DNA of 64,000 bases, from IMG/VR virus record IMGVR_UViG_3300017917_005384, positions 62,001 through 126,000 of that record. One strand, given 5' to 3'. The notes below the pieces were generated by a model. It worked only from the letters and a program-made list of their open reading frames with translations, ran no database searches and was not told where the DNA came from. Both the position numbers and the translations under genes were made by a program. Position 1 is the stretch's first letter. The number at the start of each line of letters is the position of its first letter. Below, piece by piece: positions 45,444 through 52,517 of this stretch. The DNA comes from a virus.

Positions 45444-46127
45444 ATGAAAAAAGGTTATATTTTAGCAGTAATTATTCTACTCTTAGTATTTACTGGTTGT
45501 AAAAAAATTCTTCAACTTAGAGATGATCCGTATCCTTTTGAAAATGGCAAACGATCAAAGCTAGTCATGTTGTATCCTAAAGATACTAGAGGATATTATT
45601 TAGTTCCATTAGATACAACAACCAATTCAAATTCATATAGCATCTATGTTGAAGCAACTAAATTAATTCCTTTCTATTGGTATAATGGAGTATCAGTAAT
45701 GAGTGTTAAATTTGATTGTAATTCACACTGGGTATTAGGAACAACATCAGGAGATTTAGCTGTTACATTACCATTATATAATCCGTTTACTAGTTTATAT
45801 AGTAATCCTTATTTTAACACTCCGTTACCTGTTAGAGATACAGTTATAGTATTAAACCATTATAGAAATAGTATTGTGCCTGTAGTACAAGAATCAAATA
45901 TATATTTAAAAGAATACTTTGCTGGTAATATGTATCAACCTGCTGATGAGTATCAACCTGAAGCAGGAATGTATTGGGGTAAACGTATTATAGGTCCTAT
46001 TCCAAAGTATTTTAAAGATGATACAATAACAGTATACTCTAAAATATTTTGGGATGCGGGAAATTATACTTATCTTCACCCAAATGAAACAACAAAAATT
46101 GATAGTGTAAAAATAATCTTTAAATAA
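45444..46127 (+). CDS. Putative lipoprotein
   Basis: A 227-aa protein with a clear lipoprotein signal: basic start MKKGY, hydrophobic core, and lipobox VFTGC at residues 15-19, followed by KKILQLRDD. The mature part is beta-rich and Tyr/Pro-rich without a recognised domain. A phage-encoded surface lipoprotein could block receptors against superinfection, as the T5 lipoprotein does; this is inference. It lies 1 nt after the membrane-protein gene. Confidence 0.65.
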   Translation: MKKGYILAVIILLLVFTGCKKILQLRDDPYPFENGKRSKLVMLYPKDTRGYYLVPLDTTTNSNSYSIYVEATKLIPFYWYNGVSVMSVKFDCNSHWVLGTTSGDLAVTLPLYNPFTSLYSNPYFNTPLPVRDTVIVLNHYRNSIVPVVQESNIYLKEYFAGNMYQPADEYQPEAGMYWGKRIIGPIPKYFKDDTITVYSKIFWDAGNYTYLHPNETTKIDSVKIIFK

Positions 46128-46132
46128 AGTAT

Positions 46133-46597
46133 ATGAGTAAATTTCAATCAACAAAAGTATTTGATGGGTACAGTACAGTATTTCGTCAATGGAAAGCAGA
46201 AGGTACACATTGTAAATACCTTCATGGCTATGGAGTGTCGTTTAAAGTATGGTTTGAAGGTGAATTAGATGAGAAAAATTGGGTTTGGGATTTTGGAGGA
46301 GCGAAACGTGCTAAAGGTAAAATTGATGATATGAACCCTAAAGAATGGATGGATTACATGTTTGACCATACTATGATTATTTCTGAAGATGATCCTTTCA
46401 TTAATGCTTTTAAAGAAATGGATAAAGCAGGTGTGGCACAAATCCGTATTTTACCGGCAGTAGGTGCAGAGCAATTTGCTAAGTTTATTTTTGAAAAATT
46501 AAATACATTTATTCAAGAAGAAACAAATAATCGAGTTAAAGTAGTTAGAGTAGAATTTATGGAACACAATAAAAATACAGCTATTTATGAAGGTTAG
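46133..46597 (+). CDS. queD: QueD-like 6-carboxytetrahydropterin synthase
   Basis: Second step from GTP towards preQ0: makes 6-carboxy-5,6,7,8-tetrahydropterin. 154 aa. Key residues align well with E. coli numbering: C27 (THCKYLHGY), H31, D78/H79 (FDHT) and a late Glu (RVEFMEH). However the zinc His33 is Tyr33 and there is no His at the first zinc position (FDGYST), so metal binding must differ or activity be altered; this looks like a variant found in phages. It overlaps the following dpdA-like gene by 11 nt. Confidence 0.8.
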   Translation: MSKFQSTKVFDGYSTVFRQWKAEGTHCKYLHGYGVSFKVWFEGELDEKNWVWDFGGAKRAKGKIDDMNPKEWMDYMFDHTMIISEDDPFINAFKEMDKAGVAQIRILPAVGAEQFAKFIFEKLNTFIQEETNNRVKVVRVEFMEHNKNTAIYEG

Positions 46598-47372
46598 TCA
46601 TGAACTCCCTCTTTCATTGATGCATTATAGTTATGAATTTAATGACTATGAATATTGTTTACCAATATTTTTAGATAAATATGAACAATATCGTTTGTTC
46701 TTTCAACGAGCTAGATTAGACAAGAGATTCATAATTATGGATAATTCTCTCTTTGAAGGTTATACCCATACAGTAGAAGATTTATTTGACAAAATATACT
46801 TAATTCATCCTAGCATATTCATTGTACCTGATGAATGGAATAATTCAGCTGCTACTCTTAAAAATGCTAAACATTGGATGATAAATTACAAACAACATCT
46901 GCCTAAAGAAACAGAATTAATGGCAGTATGTCAAGGTAATACCATGGGTGAATTGATCACAACATACCAAACATTAGTAGATTTAGGTTACAAACATATT
47001 GCTTTCAACCATGCTAGCGCAGCATATACTAACTATTATCCTAATCATAGTAAATTATATGCTCAAATGTATGGTAGAATTGAATTAATCAGACAATTAG
47101 TTGAAACTAATACTGTTAGAAAAGATATATGGCATCATATGTTAGGAGCAAGTGATTGGCGTGAATTTCAAGCATATACTGAATTCGATTGGGTTAAATC
47201 GATTGATACATCTGCTCCTATAATTAATGGGGCTTTAGGTGTAAAACTTAACCATGATGAACCATATGTTAAACCAGAAGCTAAATTAGAAAGCATTATG
47301 GAAGTAGATCTTACAGATAAAATGGATATTATACAACATAATGTAGAATTATTTAGAAAAAGTATTAAATAA
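46587..47372 (+). CDS. dpdA: DpdA-like transglycosylase for DNA 7-deazaguanine (probable)
   Basis: A 261-aa protein resembling phage TGT-family enzymes that swap guanine in DNA for preQ0 or a derivative. Motifs: IIMDNSLFEGY (D52), FIVPDEWN (D82), VCQGNTMGEL (114-122), IAFNHASA, and SIDTSAP with D207, a candidate nucleophile. Zinc cysteines of bacterial TGT are absent. Genomic context is strong: queD overlaps it, and queC, queE and folE lie within 5 kb. DNA rather than tRNA as target is inferred from the phage dpdA precedent. Confidence 0.68.
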   Translation: MKVSHELPLSLMHYSYEFNDYEYCLPIFLDKYEQYRLFFQRARLDKRFIIMDNSLFEGYTHTVEDLFDKIYLIHPSIFIVPDEWNNSAATLKNAKHWMINYKQHLPKETELMAVCQGNTMGELITTYQTLVDLGYKHIAFNHASAAYTNYYPNHSKLYAQMYGRIELIRQLVETNTVRKDIWHHMLGASDWREFQAYTEFDWVKSIDTSAPIINGALGVKLNHDEPYVKPEAKLESIMEVDLTDKMDIIQHNVELFRKSIK

Positions 47373-47379
47373 TATTAGT

Positions 47380-47499
47380 ATGAGTAAATACGAACAATTA
47401 ATTAAAGAAAAAGAAGAAAAAAAACGTTTACAAGAATTAGCAAATGCAAAAGATGAACAAAAAGAAATAAGATCTGATATAAAAGGAATGATAGACTAA
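47380..47499 (+). CDS. Tiny helical protein (39 aa)
   Basis: ATG 7 nt after the dpdA-like stop; product MSKYEQLIKEKEEKKRLQEL plus 19 residues is a single highly charged helix. No function recognised. Followed by a 117-bp gap whose only clear feature is the promoter box at 47590. Confidence 0.45.
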   Translation: MSKYEQLIKEKEEKKRLQELANAKDEQKEIRSDIKGMID

Positions 47500-47589
47500 C
47501 TAGCTCAAAACTTTAAAAAAATTACAAATGAGTTATCAAAAAGAAGAAATGTATGAAACTTCATTTTGATAAGGCAAAATATCTTTAAT

Positions 47590-47597
47590 ATATTTAT
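47590..47597 (+). promoter_or_regulatory. Putative promoter box ATATTTAT
   Basis: Ends 19 nt before the ATG at 47617. Confidence 0.45.
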
Positions 47598-47616
47598 ATA
47601 AATTAAAATAAAAATT

Positions 47617-47898
47617 ATGTTATCGCTTTATGATTATCTAGGTCAAGCCGCTGGTAAGGAATTAGGACAACAAGTAGCAGAATATGCTAAAATTAGAAAA
47701 ACAAAATGCAGTATGCGTTATGTTTCTAATCCTAAATATAAAGGAAATGTAATATTATACACTAAAGAATTCTTGGATGAGTATTTCGAAGTAAAAAAAC
47801 TATTTACAAAACCATATAATATTGACTATACTGAAATTAATACTCAGTTAATGGAAGATAGTATTAAACAACAACAAAATGAATTAGAAAATGCATAA
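47617..47898 (+). CDS. Hypothetical protein before queC
   Basis: A 93-aa protein (MLSLYDYLGQAAGKELGQQV; RYVSNPKYKGNVILYTKEFLDEYF) of a type I have seen in related phages but cannot name. Alpha/beta with a charged C-terminal helix. Overlaps queC by 8 nt, so it may be needed at the same time or simply share its transcript. Confidence 0.55.
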   Translation: MLSLYDYLGQAAGKELGQQVAEYAKIRKTKCSMRYVSNPKYKGNVILYTKEFLDEYFEVKKLFTKPYNIDYTEINTQLMEDSIKQQQNELENA

Positions 47899-48742
47899 TA
47901 AAAAACAAGCAGTACTTAGTCTTTCTGGTGGTATGGATTCAAGTACTTTACTACTCCATCTACTTGCTAATGGTTATGAAGTTACAGCATTATCATTTGA
48001 TTATGGGCAAAAACATAAAGTTGAACTAGAACGAGCAAAAGATCTAGTAATGTATCTTAACCAACAATCAGGACCTAATGCCCTTATTAAACCTATAACT
48101 CACCAAATAATTAAAATTGATGGTTTACAACAATTACTTAATTCAGCATTAGTTGAAGGTGGTAAAGATGTTCCTGAAGGACATTACGAACAAAATAATA
48201 TGAAAGAAACTGTTGTTCCTAATCGTAATAAGATTTTTAGTTCTATTATTCAAGCAGTAGCATTATCAATTGCTACTAAAGATGAAAAACAAGAAGTAGA
48301 TATTGCGTTAGGTATTCATGCTGGTGACCATGCAATTTATCCTGACTGTAGACAAGAATTTAGAGATGCTGATATGGAAGCATTTAGAATTGGTAACTGG
48401 GATTCTGAACTAATTAAATTCTATACTCCTTATTTACATGCTGATAAATTTGGTATTTTAGAAGATGGTTTAAAAGCATGTGAGAAATTAAATTTAGACT
48501 TTAATGAAGTATATAAACGTACTAATACATCTTATAAGCCAATTCAATTACAAGTAGGAAATTATTTAAATAATCTACAATGGTTTTCTGATTATAAATC
48601 AGCAGCATCAGTAGAACGTATTGAAGCATTTATTAAACTAGGACGTCCTGATCCTGTAGCATACGCTGATGAAACAGGACCTGTGAGTTGGGAAGTAGCT
48701 AAAGCACACGTAGAAAAAGTTTTAGCTGAACATCAAAAGTAA
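47891..48742 (+). CDS. queC: QueC-like 7-cyano-7-deazaguanine synthase
   Basis: ATP-dependent step giving preQ0 from 7-carboxy-7-deazaguanine. PP-loop SGGMDSST at 12-19, then LSFDYGQKHKVEL and VVPNRNKIFSSI, all typical. Unlike most bacterial QueC proteins, the four zinc cysteines near the C-terminus are missing: the usual TxSCY is TNTSYKP, and the C-x2-C-x2-C region is DYKSAASVERIEAF. The flanking VERIEAF and LGRPDPV are kept, so this is a coherent phage subtype rather than decay. 283 aa. Not fused to a glutamine amidotransferase domain. Confidence 0.85.
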   Translation: MHNKKQAVLSLSGGMDSSTLLLHLLANGYEVTALSFDYGQKHKVELERAKDLVMYLNQQSGPNALIKPITHQIIKIDGLQQLLNSALVEGGKDVPEGHYEQNNMKETVVPNRNKIFSSIIQAVALSIATKDEKQEVDIALGIHAGDHAIYPDCRQEFRDADMEAFRIGNWDSELIKFYTPYLHADKFGILEDGLKACEKLNLDFNEVYKRTNTSYKPIQLQVGNYLNNLQWFSDYKSAASVERIEAFIKLGRPDPVAYADETGPVSWEVAKAHVEKVLAEHQK

Positions 48743-48794
48743 GAAGGCAAAATAAAGATATTATCTTTAAGTAAACAAAAAACAATATATAGTT

Positions 48795-49031
48795 ATGAGT
48801 TATCAAACAAACGTTCGTGCAAATTACATGAACAAGACAGCAAAATTGGCATTTTACAATGCTCGCAAGCGTGAAGGTGATACTGCTCGCCTTGCAGAAG
48901 AAACAGGTTACACCACCCGTTTTATTAATTATGTGAAGCGTGGTGAACGTAGTGTAAATGATACTGTTGCTAATGCAATGTATAATCTCGCTCGTCGCCG
49001 CACTAAAATGAACAAATTAGCTAATGCCTAA
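48795..49031 (+). CDS. Small HTH DNA-binding protein
   Basis: A 78-aa basic protein with a helix-turn-helix (DTARLAEETGYTTRFINYVKRGERSVN) like small host-type regulators of Bacteroidota. A second in-frame ATG is at 48828. Could be a transcription regulator of the queC-queE region. A strong terminator follows. Codon use is less AT-rich than in its neighbours. Confidence 0.6.
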   Translation: MSYQTNVRANYMNKTAKLAFYNARKREGDTARLAEETGYTTRFINYVKRGERSVNDTVANAMYNLARRRTKMNKLANA

Positions 49032-49038
49032 TTTATTG

Positions 49039-49070
49039 ACATCCCCCGAAAGGGGGATGTTTTACTTTTT
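49039..49070 (+). terminator. Rho-independent terminator with GAAA loop
   Basis: A perfect 9-bp GC-rich stem (49039-49047 with 49052-49060), GAAA tetraloop and TTTACTTTTT tail. Separates the HTH gene from the next unit. Confidence 0.9.
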
Positions 49071-49082
49071 AAAACTAAAAAC

Positions 49083-49307
49083 ATGAAGTGTATTAAAAAT
49101 ATAAAAACTGGAGAAATTGTTAGGGTTGAAGATAAATTGGCTCACCAAACTGTAGGTATTACTTGGCAATATATTTCTAAATCTGAATGGAAAGCAGCCA
49201 CTAGAGTAGTAACTGAAAAACAAGAAGTAGAAGCTGAAAAGAAAGAAAAAACTGTGAGTGAAAAGGCTGTTAAACGTTCTAAACTTAAATCAAAACAAAG
49301 AAAATAA
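49083..49307 (+). CDS. Small basic hypothetical protein (74 aa)
   Basis: MKCIKNIKTGEIVRVEDKLA then a Lys/Glu-rich tail ending KRSKLKSKQRK. The first 40 residues look like a small beta-barrel (SH3-like); the tail is disordered and basic. Unknown function; ends 1 nt before the ClpP-like start. Confidence 0.5.
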   Translation: MKCIKNIKTGEIVRVEDKLAHQTVGITWQYISKSEWKAATRVVTEKQEVEAEKKEKTVSEKAVKRSKLKSKQRK

Positions 49308-49308
49308 T

Positions 49309-49872
49309 ATGATTCAGTTACCTATAGCTAAAGAAAGAAACTTATACTTAGCTAAACAAGTCGATCAAGCATCCATTAATGAAATCAGTAAGGAGATTAT
49401 TGATATAAATCAAAACGATGATTATTTAGGAAAACTAGCTGAACTTCACGGAATGAAATATACGCCGAAACCGATTAAACTCTATATCGATTCATACGGT
49501 GGTTATGTATATCAGTGCTTAGGACTGTTAGGGATTATTGATAAGTCGGTAGTACCCGTTCATACGATCGTAACAGGTGCTGCTATGAGCTGTGGATTTC
49601 TTATAGCAATTACCGGGCATAGACGTTTTGCATATGACAATGCAACACACATGTATCACCAAGTTAGTTCTGTTATGTGGGGTAAGTTAAAAGATATGGA
49701 AGAAGATCTTGAAGAAACCAAACGCCTACAGTCTCTAATTGAAGAACATACTTTATCCCGTACTAAGATGACTAGAGAAATGCTTGAAAAAAATTATAAG
49801 AGTAAGAAAGATTGGTTTATTAATACCAAGCAAGCTTTGAAACTAGGTATTATAGATGAAATTATAAAATAA
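49309..49872 (+). CDS. ClpP-like serine protease
   Basis: A 187-aa protein with the ClpP fold: IKLYIDSYGGYVYQCLGLL, catalytic Ser94 in GAAMSCG, His117 in HMYHQV, and the C-terminal KLGIIDEI. The start at 49309 gives a normal N-terminus (MIQLPIAKER); an upstream in-frame ATG lies inside the previous gene. No ATPase partner is in the window, so it may work with host ClpX/A or alone. A prohead-protease role is unlikely because a gp21-type protease is present. Might alter host proteolysis during infection. Confidence 0.8.
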   Translation: MIQLPIAKERNLYLAKQVDQASINEISKEIIDINQNDDYLGKLAELHGMKYTPKPIKLYIDSYGGYVYQCLGLLGIIDKSVVPVHTIVTGAAMSCGFLIAITGHRRFAYDNATHMYHQVSSVMWGKLKDMEEDLEETKRLQSLIEEHTLSRTKMTREMLEKNYKSKKDWFINTKQALKLGIIDEIIK

Positions 49873-49877
49873 ATAAT

Positions 49878-50759
49878 ATGAGTAAAATAGATCCAAACAA
49901 GTTATTAATTAGTAGTGATTTCTACAGCATCCAAGGTGAAGGAAAAAGTAGTGGTATTCCATCATACTTTGTACGCCTTGGCATCTGCAATCTTACTTGC
50001 GGTATGAGTAGAGTATTTGCTAATAAATTAGCTAAAGAACAAACATTAGAAGACGGGGAAATATTTGTAGGTGATTTACATGCTGAAGGTAAAGCAACTT
50101 GGACTTGTGATTCTACAAGTCAGTGGTTATGGAGAGGTGAAGATAAAGAGTTTCAATATTTGATTGATCGTTGGAAAGAACAAGGTATCTATGAAGATAT
50201 TAGAGATGGTATAATCCATATCATTTGGACTGGTGGTGAACCTACAATTAAAGGACACCAGGAAGCAATTGTGAATTTCCATAAGTATTGGAAGTCAGTA
50301 GATCCAGAAATTGATTTATATGATTTTGATGATCCTGAATATAATCCATTAAATGCTCATGGAATGTTTTATAATGAAATAGAAACTAATGGTACTGTTC
50401 ATATTGAGGATAGTTTATTTTTATTGTTAAATCAAATTAACTGCTCACCAAAGCTATCCAACTCAGGTATGACTGAAAAACAACGTATTGTACCTGCTGC
50501 TATTAAGCGCATTATGGAACATAGTAATTACCAATTCAAATTTGTTATCAGTACAGAAGATGATGTTAAAGAATTATTCCGTGACTTTGTAGAACCATTT
50601 AATATCCCACTCAAAAACGTTGTTTGCATGCCAGGATTAGATGATGTAGCTAATTTTGAAGAACGTACTCAATTCTGTCTTGAAATGGGGAAGAAATATA
50701 AGTTTAGGGCCCTTACACGGCTGCACATAGCAGCGTGGAATAAAACATTAAACGTATAA
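49878..50759 (+). CDS. queE: QueE-like 7-carboxy-7-deazaguanine synthase (radical SAM)
   Basis: Ring-contracting radical SAM enzyme of the preQ0 route. IQGEGKSSGIPSYFVRLGICNL is the standard opening. The [4Fe-4S] cysteines are C37 and C41 (CNLTC) and, after a 35-residue insertion, C77 (TWTCDS), so the usual C-x3-C-x2-C spacing is broken open. IIWTGGEPTIKG provides the GGEP SAM-binding motif, and FKFVIST and VVCMPGLDD fit the C-terminal half. At 293 aa it is longer than typical QueE (about 220). The spacing is a real deviation visible in sequence. Confidence 0.82.
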   Translation: MSKIDPNKLLISSDFYSIQGEGKSSGIPSYFVRLGICNLTCGMSRVFANKLAKEQTLEDGEIFVGDLHAEGKATWTCDSTSQWLWRGEDKEFQYLIDRWKEQGIYEDIRDGIIHIIWTGGEPTIKGHQEAIVNFHKYWKSVDPEIDLYDFDDPEYNPLNAHGMFYNEIETNGTVHIEDSLFLLLNQINCSPKLSNSGMTEKQRIVPAAIKRIMEHSNYQFKFVISTEDDVKELFRDFVEPFNIPLKNVVCMPGLDDVANFEERTQFCLEMGKKYKFRALTRLHIAAWNKTLNV

Positions 50760-50765
50760 GTTATG
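50739..50765 (+). repeat. 27-bp direct repeat, copy 1
   Basis: Spans the queE C-terminus and the next ATG. Repeats at 50929-50955 with one C/T difference, 190 bp on. Confidence 0.8.
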
Positions 50766-50933
50766 AGTAAAGAAGAAAAAGAAGAAATACTAAGAATATC
50801 TAAACATTTACAAGAACTAAAAGATTGGTTAGATGACCAACCTGGACATCCTACTCATTTAAGTAACTTACCAACTTGGTTTTGGGAAACATGGGGTGAA
50901 TGTATTGAAGACTTAAAATACTTAACTAAATAA
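50763..50933 (+). CDS. Small acidic protein (56 aa)
   Basis: ATG 3 nt after queE; product begins MSKEEKEEILRISKHLQELK and ends in a Trp-rich segment (LPTWFWETWGECIEDL). Clean frame and tight spacing support it. No function recognised. Confidence 0.5.
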   Translation: MSKEEKEEILRISKHLQELKDWLDDQPGHPTHLSNLPTWFWETWGECIEDLKYLTK

Positions 50934-50955
50934 AACATTAAATGTATAAGTTATG
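50929..50955 (+). repeat. 27-bp direct repeat, copy 2
   Basis: Second copy of 50739-50765; again ends at an ATG (50953) that opens only a 20-codon frame. Suggests duplication or a shared start/promoter element. Confidence 0.8.
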
Positions 50956-51026
50956 GCTGAAATATGGTATAGAATAGTTTACATTCCCTTTATATATAAA
51001 TTAATAAAGCATTAATTATATAGAAT

Positions 51027-51206
51027 ATGTTAGATCTTTTAGAAAAACGTATTATTAAAATACTTAAAAACAATAAAGTAAGTAATAACCACATAGAGAT
51101 GTATATAGATGATATCTTTTCATTTAATAATAAAGAACTATATGAACAAGTAGACGACGAAGATATCGTATATGGATTTAATAAATGGTTAGGAGAGCAA
51201 AAATAA
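51027..51206 (+). CDS. Small hypothetical protein (59 aa)
   Basis: MLDLLEKRIIKILKNNKVSN followed by an acidic helical part (ELYEQVDDEDIVYGF). Unknown function. Lies 18 nt before folE in the same orientation. The stretch 50934-51026 before it holds the second repeat and a 20-codon frame only. Confidence 0.45.
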   Translation: MLDLLEKRIIKILKNNKVSNNHIEMYIDDIFSFNNKELYEQVDDEDIVYGFNKWLGEQK

Positions 51207-51224
51207 AAATCGTATATTTAAAAT

Positions 51225-51950
51225 ATGGAAAATAAACGTAGAAAAATAACAAATGCTGAAACACTAGAAACAGCACAACCTGGATTTGCAAATGGAATTT
51301 CAATCCAGCTCCAAACATTACTAAATAATGGAGAACACCGTTCATTAAATCATCAGGAAAAACTAATGATTATTGAAAATGCTGAGAAAGCATATGGTGA
51401 TTTCCTTACAGCATTGGGTGTTGATTGGCGAAATGATCCCAACAGTATGGAAACACCTCGTCGTGTAGCTAAGGCCTATGTTTTAGATTTATGGAAAGGA
51501 AGATATGAACTACCAAGTGATATTACAGCATTTCCATCTGATGGTTATAAGGGAATTGTATTAGAAAGAGATATTCCTATTGTTAGTATGTGTTCACATC
51601 ACCATCAATCTATTTTAGGTAAAACACATATTGCTTATATACCTGGTGAAGATGGTAAAGTAGTAGGTTTAAGTAAATTAAATCGTATTGTAGAACACTT
51701 TGCTCGTAGAGGTGCTATCCAAGAACAACTTACAGTTGCTATTCATAATGCTATTCAAGCTGTAGCTGAAACTGAAAATGTAATGGTAGTAGTACATTCA
51801 TACCATAACTGTGTATCATGTAGAGGTGTAAAACACTTTGGTGCTAGTATGGTAACAAGTGAAGTATCAGGTGTATTTGCTGATCATACTAAAACAGCTA
51901 AAATGGAAGTAATTGAAATGTTAAAATTAAATATGGAGGGATATAAATAA
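51225..51950 (+). CDS. folE: GTP cyclohydrolase I, FolE
   Basis: First step from GTP, giving dihydroneopterin triphosphate for the preQ0 pathway. Zinc ligands C123 and H126 (SMCSHHH) and C196 (HNCVSCRG) are present, with TPRRVAKAY, GLSKLNRIVEHFARR and QEQLTVAI matching the family. The N-terminal 60 residues extend past a minimal FolE. 241 aa. Overlaps the next gene by 1 nt. Linked to queD/queC/queE, so its role is base modification, not folate. Confidence 0.92.
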   Translation: MENKRRKITNAETLETAQPGFANGISIQLQTLLNNGEHRSLNHQEKLMIIENAEKAYGDFLTALGVDWRNDPNSMETPRRVAKAYVLDLWKGRYELPSDITAFPSDGYKGIVLERDIPIVSMCSHHHQSILGKTHIAYIPGEDGKVVGLSKLNRIVEHFARRGAIQEQLTVAIHNAIQAVAETENVMVVVHSYHNCVSCRGVKHFGASMVTSEVSGVFADHTKTAKMEVIEMLKLNMEGYK

Positions 51951-52468
51951 TGTTAAACGCACAACAAATTTTAGATGAAGGACTTTTATTACTAGAACAC
52001 ACCCAAGGCAAACCAGCTCAAGTAGGCTATGATCTTAGTATTAAACAAGTGAATATCGTAGGTGGTAAAAAGAATATGGCTGGGTTTCGTATTGGTAAAG
52101 TATTAAAAGATAAGACTGAATTGACTAATTATGACCCTTATGGTTTAATGAATTTAGATGGAGTCAATGGTTGGTTACTTTATGAAGGAGTATACGATAT
52201 TACTTTTAATGAAGGATGTAAAATCCCTAATAATAGAGTAGCTTTTATTAAACAACGATCTTCCCTATATCGTAATGGCGCCATCATTAATAGTCCAGTA
52301 TTTGATCCTGGTTTTGAAACTCAATTTATGGGAACCTTAATGTATATTCATTGTCCTATCTTTATTGAAGAAAATGCTCGAGTAGCTCAAATTTATTTTC
52401 ACGAATGTCAATCAGCAGAAATGTATAATGGACAGTGGCAAAATGATAAACAACGATCATCATTGTAA
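51950..52468 (+). CDS. dCTP deaminase/dUTPase-superfamily protein
   Basis: A 172-aa protein of the trimeric dUTPase/Dcd fold: FIKQRSSLYRNGAIINSPVFDPGFETQFMGTL and ARVAQIYFHEC are family motifs. It should provide dUMP for dTTP synthesis. The Glu that is catalytic in E. coli Dcd, ten residues after the Asp of DPG, appears as Thr here in a simple alignment, so the exact reaction is uncertain. Begins at the folE stop (TAATG). Followed by a hairpin. Confidence 0.65.
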   Translation: MLNAQQILDEGLLLLEHTQGKPAQVGYDLSIKQVNIVGGKKNMAGFRIGKVLKDKTELTNYDPYGLMNLDGVNGWLLYEGVYDITFNEGCKIPNNRVAFIKQRSSLYRNGAIINSPVFDPGFETQFMGTLMYIHCPIFIEENARVAQIYFHECQSAEMYNGQWQNDKQRSSL

Positions 52469-52484
52469 AATTTGATATAAACTA

Positions 52485-52507
52485 ATGCCCCTCATTGTGA
52501 GGGGCAT
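52485..52507 (+). terminator. Hairpin at end of folE-dcd unit
   Basis: A perfect 10-bp stem (ATGCCCCTCA 52485-52494 with TGAGGGGCAT 52498-52507) and TTG loop. No T run; its right arm merges into a promoter box. Confidence 0.65.
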
Positions 52508-52513
52508 ATTTAT
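52506..52513 (+). promoter_or_regulatory. Putative late promoter box ATATTTAT
   Basis: Overlaps the hairpin's last two bases and ends 4 nt before the chosen ATG at 52518. Confidence 0.5.
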
Positions 52514-52517
52514 GTAT

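Noticed and set aside
50953-51015. 20-codon frame MAEIWYRIVYIPFIYKLIKH
   Set aside because: Very short, starts in a duplicated element, with no supporting signal; treated as a remnant.
52485-52517. Upstream ATG starts for the 52518 gene
   Set aside because: The ATG at 52485 is in a terminator hairpin and the one at 52512 is in the promoter box.
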